Below are positions 1 through 9,246 of a DNA stretch of 64,000 nucleotides, piece after piece. The position numbers and the translations under genes were made by a program. Origin of the DNA: Pseudomonas oryzihabitans NBRC 102199 (GTDB taxonomy: Bacteria > Pseudomonadota > Gammaproteobacteria > Pseudomonadales > Pseudomonadaceae); assembly GCF_000730625.1 (NCBI RefSeq), contig NZ_BBIT01000002.1, forward strand, positions 558,001 to 622,000, written 5' to 3'. The stretch's first letter is position 1. Every line of letters begins with the position of its first letter. Under the pieces are notes generated by a model, which was not told the origin of the DNA, made no database searches, and worked only from the letters and a program-made list of their open reading frames with translations.

Positions 1-630
1 CTGGTCACCGTGGTGATCGTCTCCGGCACCCTGCCGGTATTCGGCGAGATGATCCACGACCCCATCGCCACCGTGGCCCGTATCGACAACACCACCGCGG
101 TGCTGCTGGGCGCTTTCACCTTCGTGACCGCCACCATCGGCATCAACATCGTCGCCAACTTCGTCTCGCCGGCCTTCGACTTCGCCAACGTGGCGCCGAG
201 CAAGATCAGCTGGCGCGCTGGCGGCATGATCGCGGCCGTGGCCTCGATCTTCATCACCCCCTGGAACCTGTTCAACAACCCCGAGGTGATCCATTACACC
301 CTGGATGTCCTGGCCGCCTGCATCGGCCCGCTGTTCGGCATCCTGCTGGTGGACTACTACCTGCTGCGCAAGGGCCGGATCGACGTCGATGCCCTGTTCG
401 ACGATTCCCCGCAGGGCGCCTACTGGTATAGCGGTGGCGTCAACTGGGTCGCGGTCCAGGCGCTGGTGGCCGCGGCGCTGATCGGGTTGTGCTTCACCTT
501 CGTGCCCTGGTTCAAGCCGATCGCCAACTTCGCCTGGTTCACCGGCTGCTTCCTCGGCGGGCTGTTCTTCTATGCCCTGAGCCGGCGCAGCGCCAGCCCG
601 CTGCCGAGCCGCGGCGTCGCCGCGGTGTGA
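1..630 (+). CDS. NCS1 family nucleobase:cation symporter, C-terminal part (5' end outside window)
   Basis: The frame is open from the first base, so the start lies upstream of the window. The 209 visible residues hold several hydrophobic helices and the phrases FVSPAFDFANVAPSKISW and ITPWNLFNNPEVIHYTLD, typical of the C-terminal half of NCS1 (Fur/cytosine-allantoin type) inner-membrane symporters, followed by DYYLLRKGRIDVDALF. The family imports purines, pyrimidines, hydantoins or allantoin with Na+ or H+. The substrate cannot be told from this half, and the genes it belongs with are outside the window. Confidence 0.85.
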   Translation: MVTVVIVSGTLPVFGEMIHDPIATVARIDNTTAVLLGAFTFVTATIGINIVANFVSPAFDFANVAPSKISWRAGGMIAAVASIFITPWNLFNNPEVIHYTLDVLAACIGPLFGILLVDYYLLRKGRIDVDALFDDSPQGAYWYSGGVNWVAVQALVAAALIGLCFTFVPWFKPIANFAWFTGCFLGGLFFYALSRRSASPLPSRGVAAV

Positions 631-726
631 TTTGACCTGAGGTTCTGCACGACCGGCGCGGGCCACCCGCGCCGGTCGTTGCCGTTTCCGGCTAGACTAG
701 GCGTTTTGCTCCAAGGCTTGCCGCCC

Positions 727-1203
727 ATGCCCGCTCCTGTCATCAAGACGCCCTGCGTCGGCCTGTGCTCGACGATGTTCGGCGACCACGTCTGCCGTGG
801 TTGCAAGAGATTCCACCACGAGGTGGTGAACTGGAATCTCTACGGCGAAGAGGAGCGTCGCGCCGTCTGGGCGCGCCTGGAGCTGCTGCTGGTGCAGGTG
901 GTGTCGGCCAAGGTCGATGTCTTCGATGCTGCGCTGTTGCGCCAGCAGTTGCAGCAGCGCAGCATCCGCTTCCGGCCGGATCAGTCCGAGTATTGCTGGG
1001 CCTATCAGTTGCTGGCCCGCGGTGCGCGCCATATCCAGCAGCTGGACGCCTATGGGGTGCGCCTCTTGCCGGAATTTCGCGAGCGCCCGCTGGCCGAGTT
1101 GCGCGACGCCATCGATCGGGAATTCTTTCTGCTCTCCGAAGCCCACTACGACCGTTACATAGCCCCGCGCTTCCTGCTCGAAGGAGTCGACAGCCGCGTC
1201 TGA
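727..1203 (+). CDS. DUF1289 domain-containing protein
   Basis: 158 residues. The N-terminus carries the four-cysteine pattern of DUF1289 (TPCVGLCSTMFGDHVCRGCKRF, Cys near residues 10, 14, 22 and 25), which suggests a small metal site, followed by the typical 'EVVNWN' segment. The ATG at 727 was chosen because the conserved motif begins just after it and the earlier in-frame TTG adds an unconserved leader. The remaining ~110 residues are not recognised. The cellular role of the family is unknown. It lies 76 bp before miaE on the same strand. Confidence 0.75.
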   Translation: MPAPVIKTPCVGLCSTMFGDHVCRGCKRFHHEVVNWNLYGEEERRAVWARLELLLVQVVSAKVDVFDAALLRQQLQQRSIRFRPDQSEYCWAYQLLARGARHIQQLDAYGVRLLPEFRERPLAELRDAIDREFFLLSEAHYDRYIAPRFLLEGVDSRV

Positions 1204-1246
1204 GCGTCAGCAGGCGAGCGGCGCTGCCCAGGCGCGCGCCTTTCTC

Positions 1247-1252
1247 TATAAT
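1247..1252 (+). promoter_or_regulatory. Probable sigma70 -10 box for miaE
   Basis: A perfect TATAAT lies 27 bp upstream of the miaE ATG, with a weak CTGCCC at -35 distance (1224-1229, 17-bp spacing). This suggests miaE is transcribed from its own promoter as well as by readthrough from the DUF1289 gene. Confidence 0.5.
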
Positions 1253-1279
1253 GCGCGGCTTTTGCACGGGATTACACTG

Positions 1280-1888
1280 ATGTCCTTGCCCGAGATGAAC
1301 GAATTCCTCGGTTGCCGTACGCCGGATGCCTGGGTCGAGGCCGCGCTGCAGGATCTGCCGACGCTGCTGCAGGACCACGCCAACAACGAGAAGAAAGCCG
1401 CCGGCGCCGCCTTCCACTATCTGTTCACCTATTCCAATCGCGCCGAACTGTCCTGGAAGATGTCGCGCATCGCCCGTGAAGAGTTGCGCCACTTCGAACA
1501 GGTGCTGCAGATCATGAAGCGCCGCGGCATCGAGCATCGCAACGTCAGCTCGGCGCGCTATGCCGGCGCCCTACGCAAGCTCTGCCGCAACCATGAGCCG
1601 CTGAAGCTGACCGACAGCCTGGTGATCGGTGCCTTCATCGAATGCCGCTCCTGCGAGCGCTTCGGTGCGGTGGCGCCCCATCTGGACGCGGAGCTGGGCA
1701 AGTTCTACAGCGGCCTGCTGGCCTCCGAGGCCCGGCATTTCCAGGACTATCTCAAGCTCGCCTATCTCTATGGCGAGCGCGACGACGTCGACGCCAAGAT
1801 CGCCGAGGTTCGCGCCCTGGAGGTGGAACTGATCACCTCAAGCGATAGCGAGCTGAGATTCCACAGCGGTATTCCAACCGCTGCCTGA
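1280..1888 (+). CDS. miaE: tRNA-(ms2io6A37) hydroxylase MiaE
   Basis: 202 residues, the normal length of this non-haem di-iron ferritin-like oxygenase, which hydroxylates the isopentenyl group of ms2i6A at position 37 of tRNA. Both di-iron ExxH motifs are visible: EELRHFEQV near residue 74 and SEARHFQDYL near residue 153, with conserved Glu residues in NNEKKAA and FIECRSCERF. The ATG at 1280 is preferred over an upstream TTG. It converges on endA with only 6 bp between the two stop codons. Confidence 0.93.
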   Translation: MSLPEMNEFLGCRTPDAWVEAALQDLPTLLQDHANNEKKAAGAAFHYLFTYSNRAELSWKMSRIAREELRHFEQVLQIMKRRGIEHRNVSSARYAGALRKLCRNHEPLKLTDSLVIGAFIECRSCERFGAVAPHLDAELGKFYSGLLASEARHFQDYLKLAYLYGERDDVDAKIAEVRALEVELITSSDSELRFHSGIPTAA

Positions 1889-1894
1889 GTCGCG

Positions 1895-2587
1895 CTACTT
1901 GCAGGCCTTGGTCTGGCCCACGTAGGGATTGCCATGGCCCATGATGCAGGCCAGGCGCTGATTGCGCTGGCGCTCCCAGGCCTCGGGCGGGTACTGCTTG
2001 GTCCAGGCGGTGTACAGCTGGCTGTCCTGCTTGGACAGCCGCAGGCCGTAGCGATCGCTCATGTAGAAGTAGGTGCGGGCGACCATGCCGCGGATCTCCG
2101 GACGCGGCATGGCGGTCTTGGCCTTGAAGTCCACCACCATCTGGCAGGCGCCGTACTGGCTGGGTTTCTGCGGCAGCCAGCCAAAGGCGAAGTTGCTGCG
2201 ATCGCCATTGACCTCGCCGACTACCGGCACCAGGTTGAAGAGATCGGCCTCGGCCTTCTGGTACACCGGATCGCTGGCCGTGCAGTTCTTGCGACCGCCT
2301 TTCTGCCAGCACTGACGCTGGTGACCGATCACCCACGCCGGCACGATGTGCTCCCACTCGATGCGGCTGGCGCGCTGGGCGCTCTTGCGCGGGACGTAGC
2401 CGCAGCTCTTCAGATCCACGGTCTTGCCGCTGTAGTGGCAGCCGCAATAGAAGTCCACGCCCTGCTTGGCATAGACCTTGGTCGCGACCACCTTGGCTTC
2501 GCTGAAGGTGCGGGGTGGCTGGGGTGTCGCCAGGGCGCTCAGGGAAGCCAGGCTCAGGCAGAACAGCAGGGCGGGGCGCAACGACAT
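1895..2587 (-). CDS. endA: Endonuclease I (EndA family), periplasmic or secreted
   Basis: 230 residues with a Sec signal peptide (MSLRPALLFCLSLASLSALA, cleavage near residue 20). The endonuclease I core follows: EWEHIVPAWVIG holds the catalytic HNH-like His, and DLFNLVPVVGEVNGDRSNF and YGACQMVVDFK complete the fold. Several cysteines fit a disulfide-stabilised exported nuclease. The family degrades double-stranded DNA outside the cytoplasm. It is transcribed away from the earP gene. Confidence 0.92.
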   Translation of the reverse strand: MSLRPALLFCLSLASLSALATPQPPRTFSEAKVVATKVYAKQGVDFYCGCHYSGKTVDLKSCGYVPRKSAQRASRIEWEHIVPAWVIGHQRQCWQKGGRKNCTASDPVYQKAEADLFNLVPVVGEVNGDRSNFAFGWLPQKPSQYGACQMVVDFKAKTAMPRPEIRGMVARTYFYMSDRYGLRLSKQDSQLYTAWTKQYPPEAWERQRNQRLACIMGHGNPYVGQTKACK

Positions 2588-2725
2588 GGAGAATCCGTCC
2601 GAAAAAGCGCGGATACTACCGACCCGCCTGGGGGCGCGGTGTGACTGGGTTCACTGGAATCTGCCGCGCATCACCCGCTGGCTGAAGCGAAACACGATTC
2701 GATATCAATGACTTAGAGGTATGGC

Positions 2726-4468
2726 ATGGCAGCCTGGGACATCTTCTGCACAGTGGTGGACAACTATGGGGACGCGGGTATCACCTGGCGTCTGGCCCAT
2801 CAGCTGGTCGCCGAGCATGGACAGCAGGTCCGCCTCTGGATCGACGACCTCTATCCCCTGGCGCGGATCCAGCCGGGGGTCGATGGCACGGCCGAGCAGC
2901 AGTGGCATCGCGGGGTCGAGGTACGCCTCTGGCATGCCGACTGGACGCCGGCCGAGCCGGGCGACGTGGTGGTGGAGGCCTTCGCCTGCCAGTTGCCGGA
3001 AGGCTTCATCACCGCCATGGCGGGGCGCGCCGAGCGACCGCTCTGGCTCAATCTGGAATACCTGAGCGCCGAGGAGTGGATCGAAGGCTGTCACGCCCTG
3101 CCGTCGCTGCAGCCCACCGGGCTGAACAAGTACTTCTTCTTTCCGGGCTTTACCGCCAAGGTCGGCGGTTTGCTGCGCGAGCGAGACCTGCTCGAGCAGC
3201 GGAACGGCTTCCAGCAGGCGGCCGCGACGCGGGACGATTTCCTTGCCGGGCTGGGTGTCCACCGGCAACCGGGCGAGCGCCTGTTCTCGCTGTTCGCCTA
3301 CGAGAATCCGGCGCTGATCGACTGGCTCGACGCCCTGAGCGCCGGTAATCGACCGACCTGCCTGCTGGTGCCGGAGGGGCGCGTGCTGGCCAACGTCGCC
3401 GCCTGGCTGGGCGTCGACTGGCTCAAGGCCGGCGACAGCCACGGCCGTGGCGCCCTGCGGGTGCAGGTGCTGCCCTTCGTCTCCCAGCAGCAATACGACC
3501 GCCTGCTGTGGTGCTGCGACTTCAACGCCATCCGTGGCGAGGACTCCTTCGTCCGCGCGCAATGGGCCGCGCATCCCTTCGTCTGGCACATCTATCCGCA
3601 GGAAGAAGACGCCCACTTCGTCAAGCTCGAGGCCTTCCTGGCGCGCTATGTGGCGTCCGGCACCCCTGAACTGGGCGCCGCGGTCAGTGCCCTGTGGCTG
3701 GCCTGGAACGGTCGCGGCGACCTGGCTGCGGCCTGGTCGGCGCTGGATACGCAGGTCGAAAACTGGCGTCTGCTGGCGCGCGACTGGAGCGATCGGATGG
3801 CTTCTCACAGCGATCTTACCGCCAGCCTGGTGCATTTCCATACAGATTGGCTATCATATGGCGCCTCGAAATCCCGTTCTTCCATCCATACGGATAACCG
3901 CATGAAAACCGCACAAGAGTTCCGTGCCGGCCAAGTGGCCATGATCGACAACGCTCCCTGGGTCATCCAGAAAGCTGAATACAACAAGTCCGGCCGTAAC
4001 GCTGCAGTGGTCAAGATGAAGCTGAAGAGCCTGCTCTCCGGCAGCGCGACCGAGACCGTCTTCCGCGCCGACGACAAGCTCGAGCCGGTGATTCTGGATC
4101 GCAAGGAAGTAACCTATTCCTACTTCGCCGATCCCCTGTACGTCTTCGTCGACGCCGACTACAACCAGTACGAAGTGGAGAAGGACGACCTGGGCGAAGC
4201 CATCGCCTTCATCGAAGACGGCATGACCGACGTCTGCGAAGCGGTGTTCTACAACGACCGCGTCATCTCCATCGAACTGCCCACCACCATCGTGCGCCAG
4301 ATCGCCTACACCGAGCCGGCCGTTCGCGGCGACACCTCGGGCAAGGTCATGAAGACCGCTCGCCTGAACAACGGCTACGAGCTGAAGGTCTCCGAGTTCT
4401 GCGATATCGGTGACCACATCGAGATCGACACCCGTACCAACGAGTACAAGTCGCGCGCCAAGGTCTAA
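2726..4468 (+). CDS. earP: EarP (EF-P arginine rhamnosyltransferase), open in frame into EF-P
   Basis: Residues 1 to about 376 are a complete EarP/DUF2331 glycosyltransferase, which transfers rhamnose from dTDP-rhamnose to Arg32 of EF-P. It shows the N-terminal [11 protein letters not shown] motif with the two catalytic-type Asp residues (D12, D16) and the C-terminal [19 protein letters not shown] and YPQEEDAH nucleotide-sugar-binding motifs. EarP normally ends at about this length. Here no stop codon follows: the frame continues through about 16 linker codons (3851-3901) directly into the ATG of efp at 3902, giving one 580-codon frame. Either a real EarP-EF-P fusion polypeptide is made, or a stop was lost by mutation or sequencing error. 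Free EF-P is expected from the internal start. Confidence 0.88.
   Translation: MAAWDIFCTVVDNYGDAGITWRLAHQLVAEHGQQVRLWIDDLYPLARIQPGVDGTAEQQWHRGVEVRLWHADWTPAEPGDVVVEAFACQLPEGFITAMAGRAERPLWLNLEYLSAEEWIEGCHALPSLQPTGLNKYFFFPGFTAKVGGLLRERDLLEQRNGFQQAAATRDDFLAGLGVHRQPGERLFSLFAYENPALIDWLDALSAGNRPTCLLVPEGRVLANVAAWLGVDWLKAGDSHGRGALRVQVLPFVSQQQYDRLLWCCDFNAIRGEDSFVRAQWAAHPFVWHIYPQEEDAHFVKLEAFLARYVASGTPELGAAVSALWLAWNGRGDLAAAWSALDTQVENWRLLARDWSDRMASHSDLTASLVHFHTDWLSYGASKSRSSIHTDNRMKTAQEFRAGQVAMIDNAPWVIQKAEYNKSGRNAAVVKMKLKSLLSGSATETVFRADDKLEPVILDRKEVTYSYFADPLYVFVDADYNQYEVEKDDLGEAIAFIEDGMTDVCEAVFYNDRVISIELPTTIVRQIAYTEPAVRGDTSGKVMKTARLNNGYELKVSEFCDIGDHIEIDTRTNEYKSRAKV
3902..4468 (+). CDS. efp: Translation elongation factor P (internal start in the earP frame)
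   Basis: 188 residues, the full length of bacterial EF-P, which relieves ribosome stalling at polyproline. The modification loop reads KSGRNAA with Arg at residue 32, the residue that EarP rhamnosylates, so enzyme and substrate types agree. The C-terminal OB domains ([27 protein letters not shown]) are intact. The ATG at 3902 matches the family N-terminus ([11 protein letters not shown]). The Shine-Dalgarno is weak (cggat). TATCAT at 3852-3857 could be the -10 of an efp promoter inside the earP end. A strong terminator follows. Confidence 0.95.
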   Translation: MKTAQEFRAGQVAMIDNAPWVIQKAEYNKSGRNAAVVKMKLKSLLSGSATETVFRADDKLEPVILDRKEVTYSYFADPLYVFVDADYNQYEVEKDDLGEAIAFIEDGMTDVCEAVFYNDRVISIELPTTIVRQIAYTEPAVRGDTSGKVMKTARLNNGYELKVSEFCDIGDHIEIDTRTNEYKSRAKV

Positions 4469-4487
4469 ACCAGACGTCTCGATCAGA

Positions 4488-4512
4488 AAGCCCGGCTTGC
4501 CGGGCTTTTTGC
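4488..4512 (+). terminator. Rho-independent terminator after efp
   Basis: An 8-bp perfect stem (aagcccgg / ccgggctt) with a CTTG tetraloop is followed by a T-run, 20 bp after the efp stop codon. Confidence 0.9.
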
Positions 4513-4582
4513 TGTCTGGGCTTTCGTCGCGGGCCGGTCTGGCCGGTCTCTCCAAATCCCTTTGCCGCTGGATAGAATTGCC

Positions 4583-5332
4583 GTGGAATCGCTGTTTACC
4601 TTGTTGATCGATGTCGTCCTCGGGGCGGTGCTGGGTGTGGTGGGTGGGCTGTTCGGCATCGGCGGTGGCCTCATCGCCATTCCGGTGCTGGCGCTGCTGT
4701 TCGGCCTCGACCAGCAACTGGCCCAGGGCACCGCTCTGGTGATGGTGGTGCCCAACGTGCTGCTGTCGGTCTACAAGTACAACCAGCGCAACCGCATCGA
4801 CTGGCAGCGCGCCGCCTTGCTAGCGGGCGCGGGCATGGTCTCGGCCCTGGTGGGCACGGCACTGGCGGTCTCCCTGGACGCCCGCTCCATGCGCCACGGC
4901 TTCGTCGGCTTCCTGCTGCTCCTTGTGCTCTACAACCTCTGGCAACTCTATCGCCGTGGCCAGCCACCGCTGACCACGCCGAGCCGTCCGGGCCTTGGCG
5001 TGCTGGGGCTGGTGGCGGGACTGGTCGGTGGGCTGTTCGGCGTCGGCGGGGCGGTGATCGCCACGCCCATCCTGGCGGGCGTGATGGGGCTGACCCAGGT
5101 CGCGGCCCAGGGCATGTCCCTGGCCATGGCGTTGCCCACCACGGGCGTCACCCTGGCCAGCTATGCCTGGCATGGCGAAGTGGATTGGAGCGTCGGCATT
5201 CCCCTGGCCATCGGCGGCCTGCTCAGCGTCAGCTGGGGCGTGAAGCTGGCCCACCAGTTGCCCGAACGGCTGCTGCGCCTGCTGTTCTGCGGTTTTCTGC
5301 TGCTCTGCGCGGTGCTGCTGGCGCTGCGCTGA
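4583..5332 (+). CDS. TauE/SafE family sulfite or organosulfonate exporter-like permease
   Basis: 249 residues, largely hydrophobic, with about 7-8 predicted membrane helices. It shows the internal duplication typical of TauE/SafE (DUF81): VVGGLFGIGGGLIAIPVL near the N-terminus and LVGGLFGVGGAVIATPIL in the second half. The family exports sulfur-containing anions, but the substrate is not predictable here. The GTG at 4583 gives the family-like N-terminus; a TTG at 4562 is the alternative, and neither has a clear ribosome-binding site. It converges tail-to-tail with the LysR gene with no gap. Confidence 0.83.
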   Translation: MESLFTLLIDVVLGAVLGVVGGLFGIGGGLIAIPVLALLFGLDQQLAQGTALVMVVPNVLLSVYKYNQRNRIDWQRAALLAGAGMVSALVGTALAVSLDARSMRHGFVGFLLLLVLYNLWQLYRRGQPPLTTPSRPGLGVLGLVAGLVGGLFGVGGAVIATPILAGVMGLTQVAAQGMSLAMALPTTGVTLASYAWHGEVDWSVGIPLAIGGLLSVSWGVKLAHQLPERLLRLLFCGFLLLCAVLLALR

Positions 5333-6184
5333 CTACTGCCGAAAGCCCTCGGCGATATGCTCGGCGAGGGTGTCGATGATCGGCGAGGCGCTGCGTGGAT
5401 TACGCAGCAGTTCGATGGAACAGGAGGGCAGGTCGGGCATGCCGTCGGCTTCTCCCAGCCGGCGCAATTCGCTCGGCAGCAGGCTCTCCAGCTGCGCGGT
5501 GACCGCCAGGCCTGCCTTGACGATGCCCAGCAGCGCGGCAAGGCTGGGGCTGCTGTAGGCCAGGCGATAGCCACGGTCGCGATTGTCCAGGGCGCGGCGG
5601 GCCCATTCGCTGAGAAAGCAGGAGGTATTGAACATCGCCAGCGGCAGCGGATCGCGCTGGTGAATGTCGAACCCGGGTGCCTCGGCCCAGACGAAGCGTT
5701 CCCGCCGCAACGGCAGACCGATCTCGTTGCCCGGTTCGCGGGTAACGATGGTCAGATCCAGATCCTGGCGCTGCAGCAGACCCGCGGTGGGCTCGCAGTG
5801 GACATCCACCTGCACCAGCGGGTAGGCCTTGGCGAAGCCCGCAAGGATGCCCGGAATGAACCTCATGACGTAGTCGTCAGGGGTGCCGATGCGCACCGTC
5901 CCCACCATGTGCGGCTCGCGCAGGGTGGTCATCACCTCCCCATGCAGCTTGAGGATCCGCCGAGCGAAGCCCAGCAGGACCTGGCCTTCCGCGGTCAGAC
6001 GCACCTGGCGGCCGTCACGCTCGAACAGTCGCCGCTGCAGCACGTCCTCTTCCAGCTTGCGCATCTGCATGCTCACCGCCGACTGGGTGCGGTTGACCAC
6101 CTCGGCCGCGCGGGTGAAGCCGCCCTGATCGGCGATGGCGACAAAGGTGCGCAGCAGATCGGTCTCTATGCTGGGGTAGTTCAT
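5333..6184 (-). CDS. LysR-family transcriptional regulator
   Basis: 283 residues: an N-terminal winged helix-turn-helix (LRTFVAIADQGGFTRAAEVVNRTQSAVSMQ is split around residues 8-40) and a C-terminal periplasmic-binding-protein-like effector domain. The N-terminus resembles the LrhA/HexA branch of the family. The ATG at 6184 is chosen because MNYPSIETDLL fits the family start; an upstream ATG at 6211 adds nine residues. It is divergent from the DUF1127 gene and convergent with the TauE permease, either of which may be a target. The effector is unknown. Confidence 0.87.
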   Translation of the reverse strand: MNYPSIETDLLRTFVAIADQGGFTRAAEVVNRTQSAVSMQMRKLEEDVLQRRLFERDGRQVRLTAEGQVLLGFARRILKLHGEVMTTLREPHMVGTVRIGTPDDYVMRFIPGILAGFAKAYPLVQVDVHCEPTAGLLQRQDLDLTIVTREPGNEIGLPLRRERFVWAEAPGFDIHQRDPLPLAMFNTSCFLSEWARRALDNRDRGYRLAYSSPSLAALLGIVKAGLAVTAQLESLLPSELRRLGEADGMPDLPSCSIELLRNPRSASPIIDTLAEHIAEGFRQ

Positions 6185-6285
6185 GGCATCAGCTCGGTGA
6201 ATGGATCGCATCAGAAAGATTCGTTGGATTGATGTTAAGCCGGCTTCCAGACTTGAGCCATACCCTCTGGAGAAGGAGATGCACC

Positions 6286-6537
6286 ATGGCTCAGCTCATA
6301 GCTCACCGAGATTCGTCCGGGCGTTCCCCTGGTGTTGCGGGCGTCACCTCTCGTCTGCGGCAGGCCTGGGCCTGGTTGCGGCGGGCGATGGAGCTTTCCC
6401 GCCAACGCCGAGCGCTCTATCGGCTGGATGAAAACGCGCTGCACGACCTCGGCCTGAGTCGCGCCGATGCCTGGCAGGAGGCCGACAAGCCGTTCTGGCA
6501 GCAGCCCGCGGAGGAGCGCCGCCGCCGATCCTGCTAG
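6286..6537 (+). CDS. DUF1127 domain-containing small protein
   Basis: 83 residues, basic. The C-terminal half is a DUF1127 motif (RRALYRLDENALHDLGLSRADAW), preceded by a Trp/Arg-rich amphipathic stretch. Some DUF1127 proteins act as small RNA-binding or metabolic regulators in proteobacteria, but no function can be assigned here. The ATG at 6286 has an excellent ribosome-binding site (agaaggagat), unlike the earlier in-frame start. It is divergently transcribed from the LysR gene, sharing a 101-bp intergenic region. Confidence 0.75.
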   Translation: MAQLIAHRDSSGRSPGVAGVTSRLRQAWAWLRRAMELSRQRRALYRLDENALHDLGLSRADAWQEADKPFWQQPAEERRRRSC

Positions 6538-6570
6538 GGTGAAAGATCCCTTCCTCTATCAGGAGCTCGG

Positions 6571-7770
6571 ATGGACAGCCTTTCCCTGCGCGAGGCCCGG
6601 CGTCTGGCCTTGCGCGCCCAGGGTTTCGGTAATCAACCCAAGGGTGGCGCGGGTCCGGCCGCCCTGTATCGCCAGGCCGCACGCCTGAACGTGCTGCAGA
6701 TCGATTCGGTCAATGCGCTGGTGCGCTCCCACTACCTGCCGCTGTTCAGCCGTCTCGGCCACTATGCCTTCGCCGATTTCGATGCCCTGGCCTGGGGGCA
6801 GGGGCGCAAGCGCCAGCTCTATGAATGCTGGGCCCACGAGGCTTCGCTGGTGCCGGCCGAGGTCTGGGCCGAGCTGCGCTGGCGGCGCGATCAGGCGCGC
6901 CAGGGCATCGGCATCTATCGGCAGCTGGCGCGTTTCGCCGTCGAACAGCCGCAGGTCGTCGCCCAGACCCTGGAGGCGGTGGTGCAGCGCGGTGCCCTGG
7001 GCGCCGGCAGCCTGGCCAAGCGGGTCGAGCAGGCCGGTCCCTGGTGGGACTGGAGTCCGGGCAAACTGGCGCTGGAGTGGCTGTTCGCCGCCGGCGAGGT
7101 GACGGTGGCCGGGCGGCGCGGCTTCGAGCGTCTCTATGACCTGCCCGAGCGGGTGCTTCCGGCGGAGATCCTTGCGGCGCCGGCCGTTGCGCCCGAAGCC
7201 GCCCGCCGCGCCTTGCTGCTGCGCAGCGCCCGTGCCCTGGGCGTGGCGAGCGAGGTCCAGCTGCGTGACTATTTTCGTCTCAGTCCGGCCGAAGCCCACC
7301 AGGGCCTCGCCGAATTGCTGGAGGAGGGCAGTCTGCAGCCCCTCCAGGTGCAGGGCTGGTCGAAGCCGGCCTATGTCGCCGAGACGCGCAATCCCGGGCG
7401 CCCGGTGCGCGCCGCGGCGCTGCTGTCGCCCTTCGATTCGCTGGTCTGGGAGCGCGAGCGCACCGAGCAGCTGTTCGGCTTTCGCTATCGACTGGAGATA
7501 TACACGCCGGCGGCCAAGCGGGTCTATGGCTACTATGTGCTGCCCTTTCTCTACCGGGAGCGGCTGGCGGCGCGGGTGGATCTGCGCGCCGAGCGGGCGC
7601 AGTCGCGGCTGGCGGTGCATGCCGTGCATCTGGAGGCGGCGGGGCTGGATGACGAGGGGCTGGACGCCCTGGCGGGGCAGTTGCGTGCCCTGGCCGACTG
7701 GCTCGGTCTCGCCGACCTGCAGTTGCACGGGCCGGCGGACGTCTTGCGCGAGGCGGTGGCGCGGCACTAG
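6571..7770 (+). CDS. YcaQ-like DNA glycosylase (winged-helix crosslink-repair family)
   Basis: 399 residues, the usual length of the YcaQ/AlkZ (DUF1006) family of DNA glycosylases that unhook interstrand crosslinks and bulky N-alkyl adducts. The catalytic loop reads LQIDSVN near residue 44. That is a QxD motif, as in E. coli YcaQ, rather than the QxQ of Streptomyces AlkZ. LLSPFDSLVWERERTEQLFGF and YGYYVLPFLYRERLAAR are the conserved C-terminal family blocks. The start has an aggagct ribosome-binding site. It ends 18 bp before the convergent DAHP synthase stop. Confidence 0.88.
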   Translation: MDSLSLREARRLALRAQGFGNQPKGGAGPAALYRQAARLNVLQIDSVNALVRSHYLPLFSRLGHYAFADFDALAWGQGRKRQLYECWAHEASLVPAEVWAELRWRRDQARQGIGIYRQLARFAVEQPQVVAQTLEAVVQRGALGAGSLAKRVEQAGPWWDWSPGKLALEWLFAAGEVTVAGRRGFERLYDLPERVLPAEILAAPAVAPEAARRALLLRSARALGVASEVQLRDYFRLSPAEAHQGLAELLEEGSLQPLQVQGWSKPAYVAETRNPGRPVRAAALLSPFDSLVWERERTEQLFGFRYRLEIYTPAAKRVYGYYVLPFLYRERLAARVDLRAERAQSRLAVHAVHLEAAGLDDEGLDALAGQLRALADWLGLADLQLHGPADVLREAVARH

Positions 7771-7788
7771 AGCGCGCCGCGCCCTTCC

Positions 7789-9135
7789 TTAGCGGCGAAT
7801 GCCCTTGAGCGTCTCGGCGATCATGAAGGCCAGTTCCAGGGACTGGTCGGCATTCAGGCGCGGGTCGCAATGGGTGTGGTAGCGATCGGACAGGGCGTCT
7901 TCGGTGACCGGGCGGGCGCCGCCGATGCACTCGGTGACGTTCTGGCCGGTCATCTCGATATGGATGCCGCCCGCGTAGGTGCCCTCGGCCTGGTGCACGC
8001 CGAAGAATTCCTTGACCTCGCCCAGCACGCTGGCGAAATCCCGGGTCTTGTAGCCGGTGGACGCCTTGATGGTGTTGCCGTGCATGGGGTCGGAGCTCCA
8101 CAGCACCTGGCGACCCTCGCGCTCGACGGTCTGGATCAGGCGCGGCAGGTGATCGCCGACCTTGCCCACGCCCATCCGCACGATGAGGTTGAGGCGACCC
8201 GGATCGTTCTCGGGGTTGAGGGTGTCGATCAGGCGGATCAGGTCTTCGCTGGTAGTGGAAGGACCGACCTTGACGCCGATGGGGTTGTTCACGCCGCGCA
8301 GGAATTCCACGTGGGCACCGTCCGGCTGGCGGGTGCGGTCGCCGATCCAGAGCATGTGCGCCGAGCAGTCGTACCAGTCGCCGGTCAGGCTGTCGCGGCG
8401 GACGAAGGCTTCTTCGTAATTGAGCAGCAGCGCCTCGTGGGCGGTGAAGAAGTTGGTTTCCTTGACCTGGGGCGCGGTGTCCAGGCCGCAGGCGCGCATG
8501 AAGGCCAGGGTCTCGTCGATGCGGTCCGCCAGCTGGTGGTAGCGGTCGGCCAGCGCCGAGTTGGCGATGAAGTCCAGATTCCAGCGATGCACCTGGTGCA
8601 GGTCGGCGAAACCGCCCTGGGCAAAGGCGCGCAGCAGGTTGAGGGTCGCGGTGGACTGGTTGTAGGCCTGGATCAGGCGCTGCGGGTCGGGGATGCGGCT
8701 GCCTTCGGTGAAGTCTATGCCGTTGACGATGTCGCCACGGTAGGCCGGCAGGGAGACGCCGTCCTGGACCTCGTCGCCGGAGGAGCGCGGCTTGGCGAAC
8801 TGGCCGGCCATACGGCCGACCTTGACCACCGGGCAGCCGGCGGCGAAGGTCATGACCACCGCCATCTGCAGGAGCACCTTGAAGGTGTCGCGAATCTTGC
8901 CGGCGGAAAATTCGAAGAAGCTTTCCGCGCAATCGCCGCCCTGCAGCAGGAAGGCCCGGCCCTGGGTGACCTCGGCGAACTGCCGGCGCAATTCGCGGGC
9001 TTCGCCGGCGAACACCAGTGGCGGATAGCCGGCCAGGGTGCGCTCGACATCGGCGAGACGGGCTTTGTCGGGGTATTCGGGCTGTTGCTGGATGGGCAGG
9101 CCTCTCCAGCTGGTGGGGCTCCAGGGCGCGGACAT
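7789..9135 (-). CDS. Class II 3-deoxy-7-phosphoheptulonate synthase
   Basis: 448 residues, the typical length for class II (plant/AroAII-type) DAHP synthase, which condenses phosphoenolpyruvate and erythrose 4-phosphate at the head of the aromatic pathway. Family blocks include the N-terminal [71 protein letters not shown] and [15 protein letters not shown]. The ATG at 9135 ([11 protein letters not shown]) matches the family; the frame is open further upstream but not conserved. In pseudomonads, class II enzymes often serve phenazine or other secondary aromatic routes besides the type I isozymes. No other aromatic-pathway gene is adjacent. Confidence 0.92.
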   Translation of the reverse strand: MSAPWSPTSWRGLPIQQQPEYPDKARLADVERTLAGYPPLVFAGEARELRRQFAEVTQGRAFLLQGGDCAESFFEFSAGKIRDTFKVLLQMAVVMTFAAGCPVVKVGRMAGQFAKPRSSGDEVQDGVSLPAYRGDIVNGIDFTEGSRIPDPQRLIQAYNQSTATLNLLRAFAQGGFADLHQVHRWNLDFIANSALADRYHQLADRIDETLAFMRACGLDTAPQVKETNFFTAHEALLLNYEEAFVRRDSLTGDWYDCSAHMLWIGDRTRQPDGAHVEFLRGVNNPIGVKVGPSTTSEDLIRLIDTLNPENDPGRLNLIVRMGVGKVGDHLPRLIQTVEREGRQVLWSSDPMHGNTIKASTGYKTRDFASVLGEVKEFFGVHQAEGTYAGGIHIEMTGQNVTECIGGARPVTEDALSDRYHTHCDPRLNADQSLELAFMIAETLKGIRR

Positions 9136-9158
9136 GATTCTCTCTGAGGGTGCGATGA

Positions 9159-9230
9159 AGCCGTCCATGGTAACCGATAGCGGCGGCATGGCTCGATAGA
9201 CAGTGCCCATCGCGGCTACCATGGACGGCT
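9159..9230. repeat. Perfect 14-bp inverted repeat in a divergent promoter region
   Basis: AGCCGTCCATGGTA (9159-9172) is repeated in perfect inverted orientation at 9217-9230, with 44 bp between the arms. It occupies the gap between the divergent DAHP synthase and spermidine-synthase-like genes, and the right arm ends just before the latter's ribosome-binding site. It could be a paired operator or a leader hairpin; nothing more can be said. Confidence 0.7.
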
Positions 9231-9246
9231 ATAGAGGAGGGTGGTG

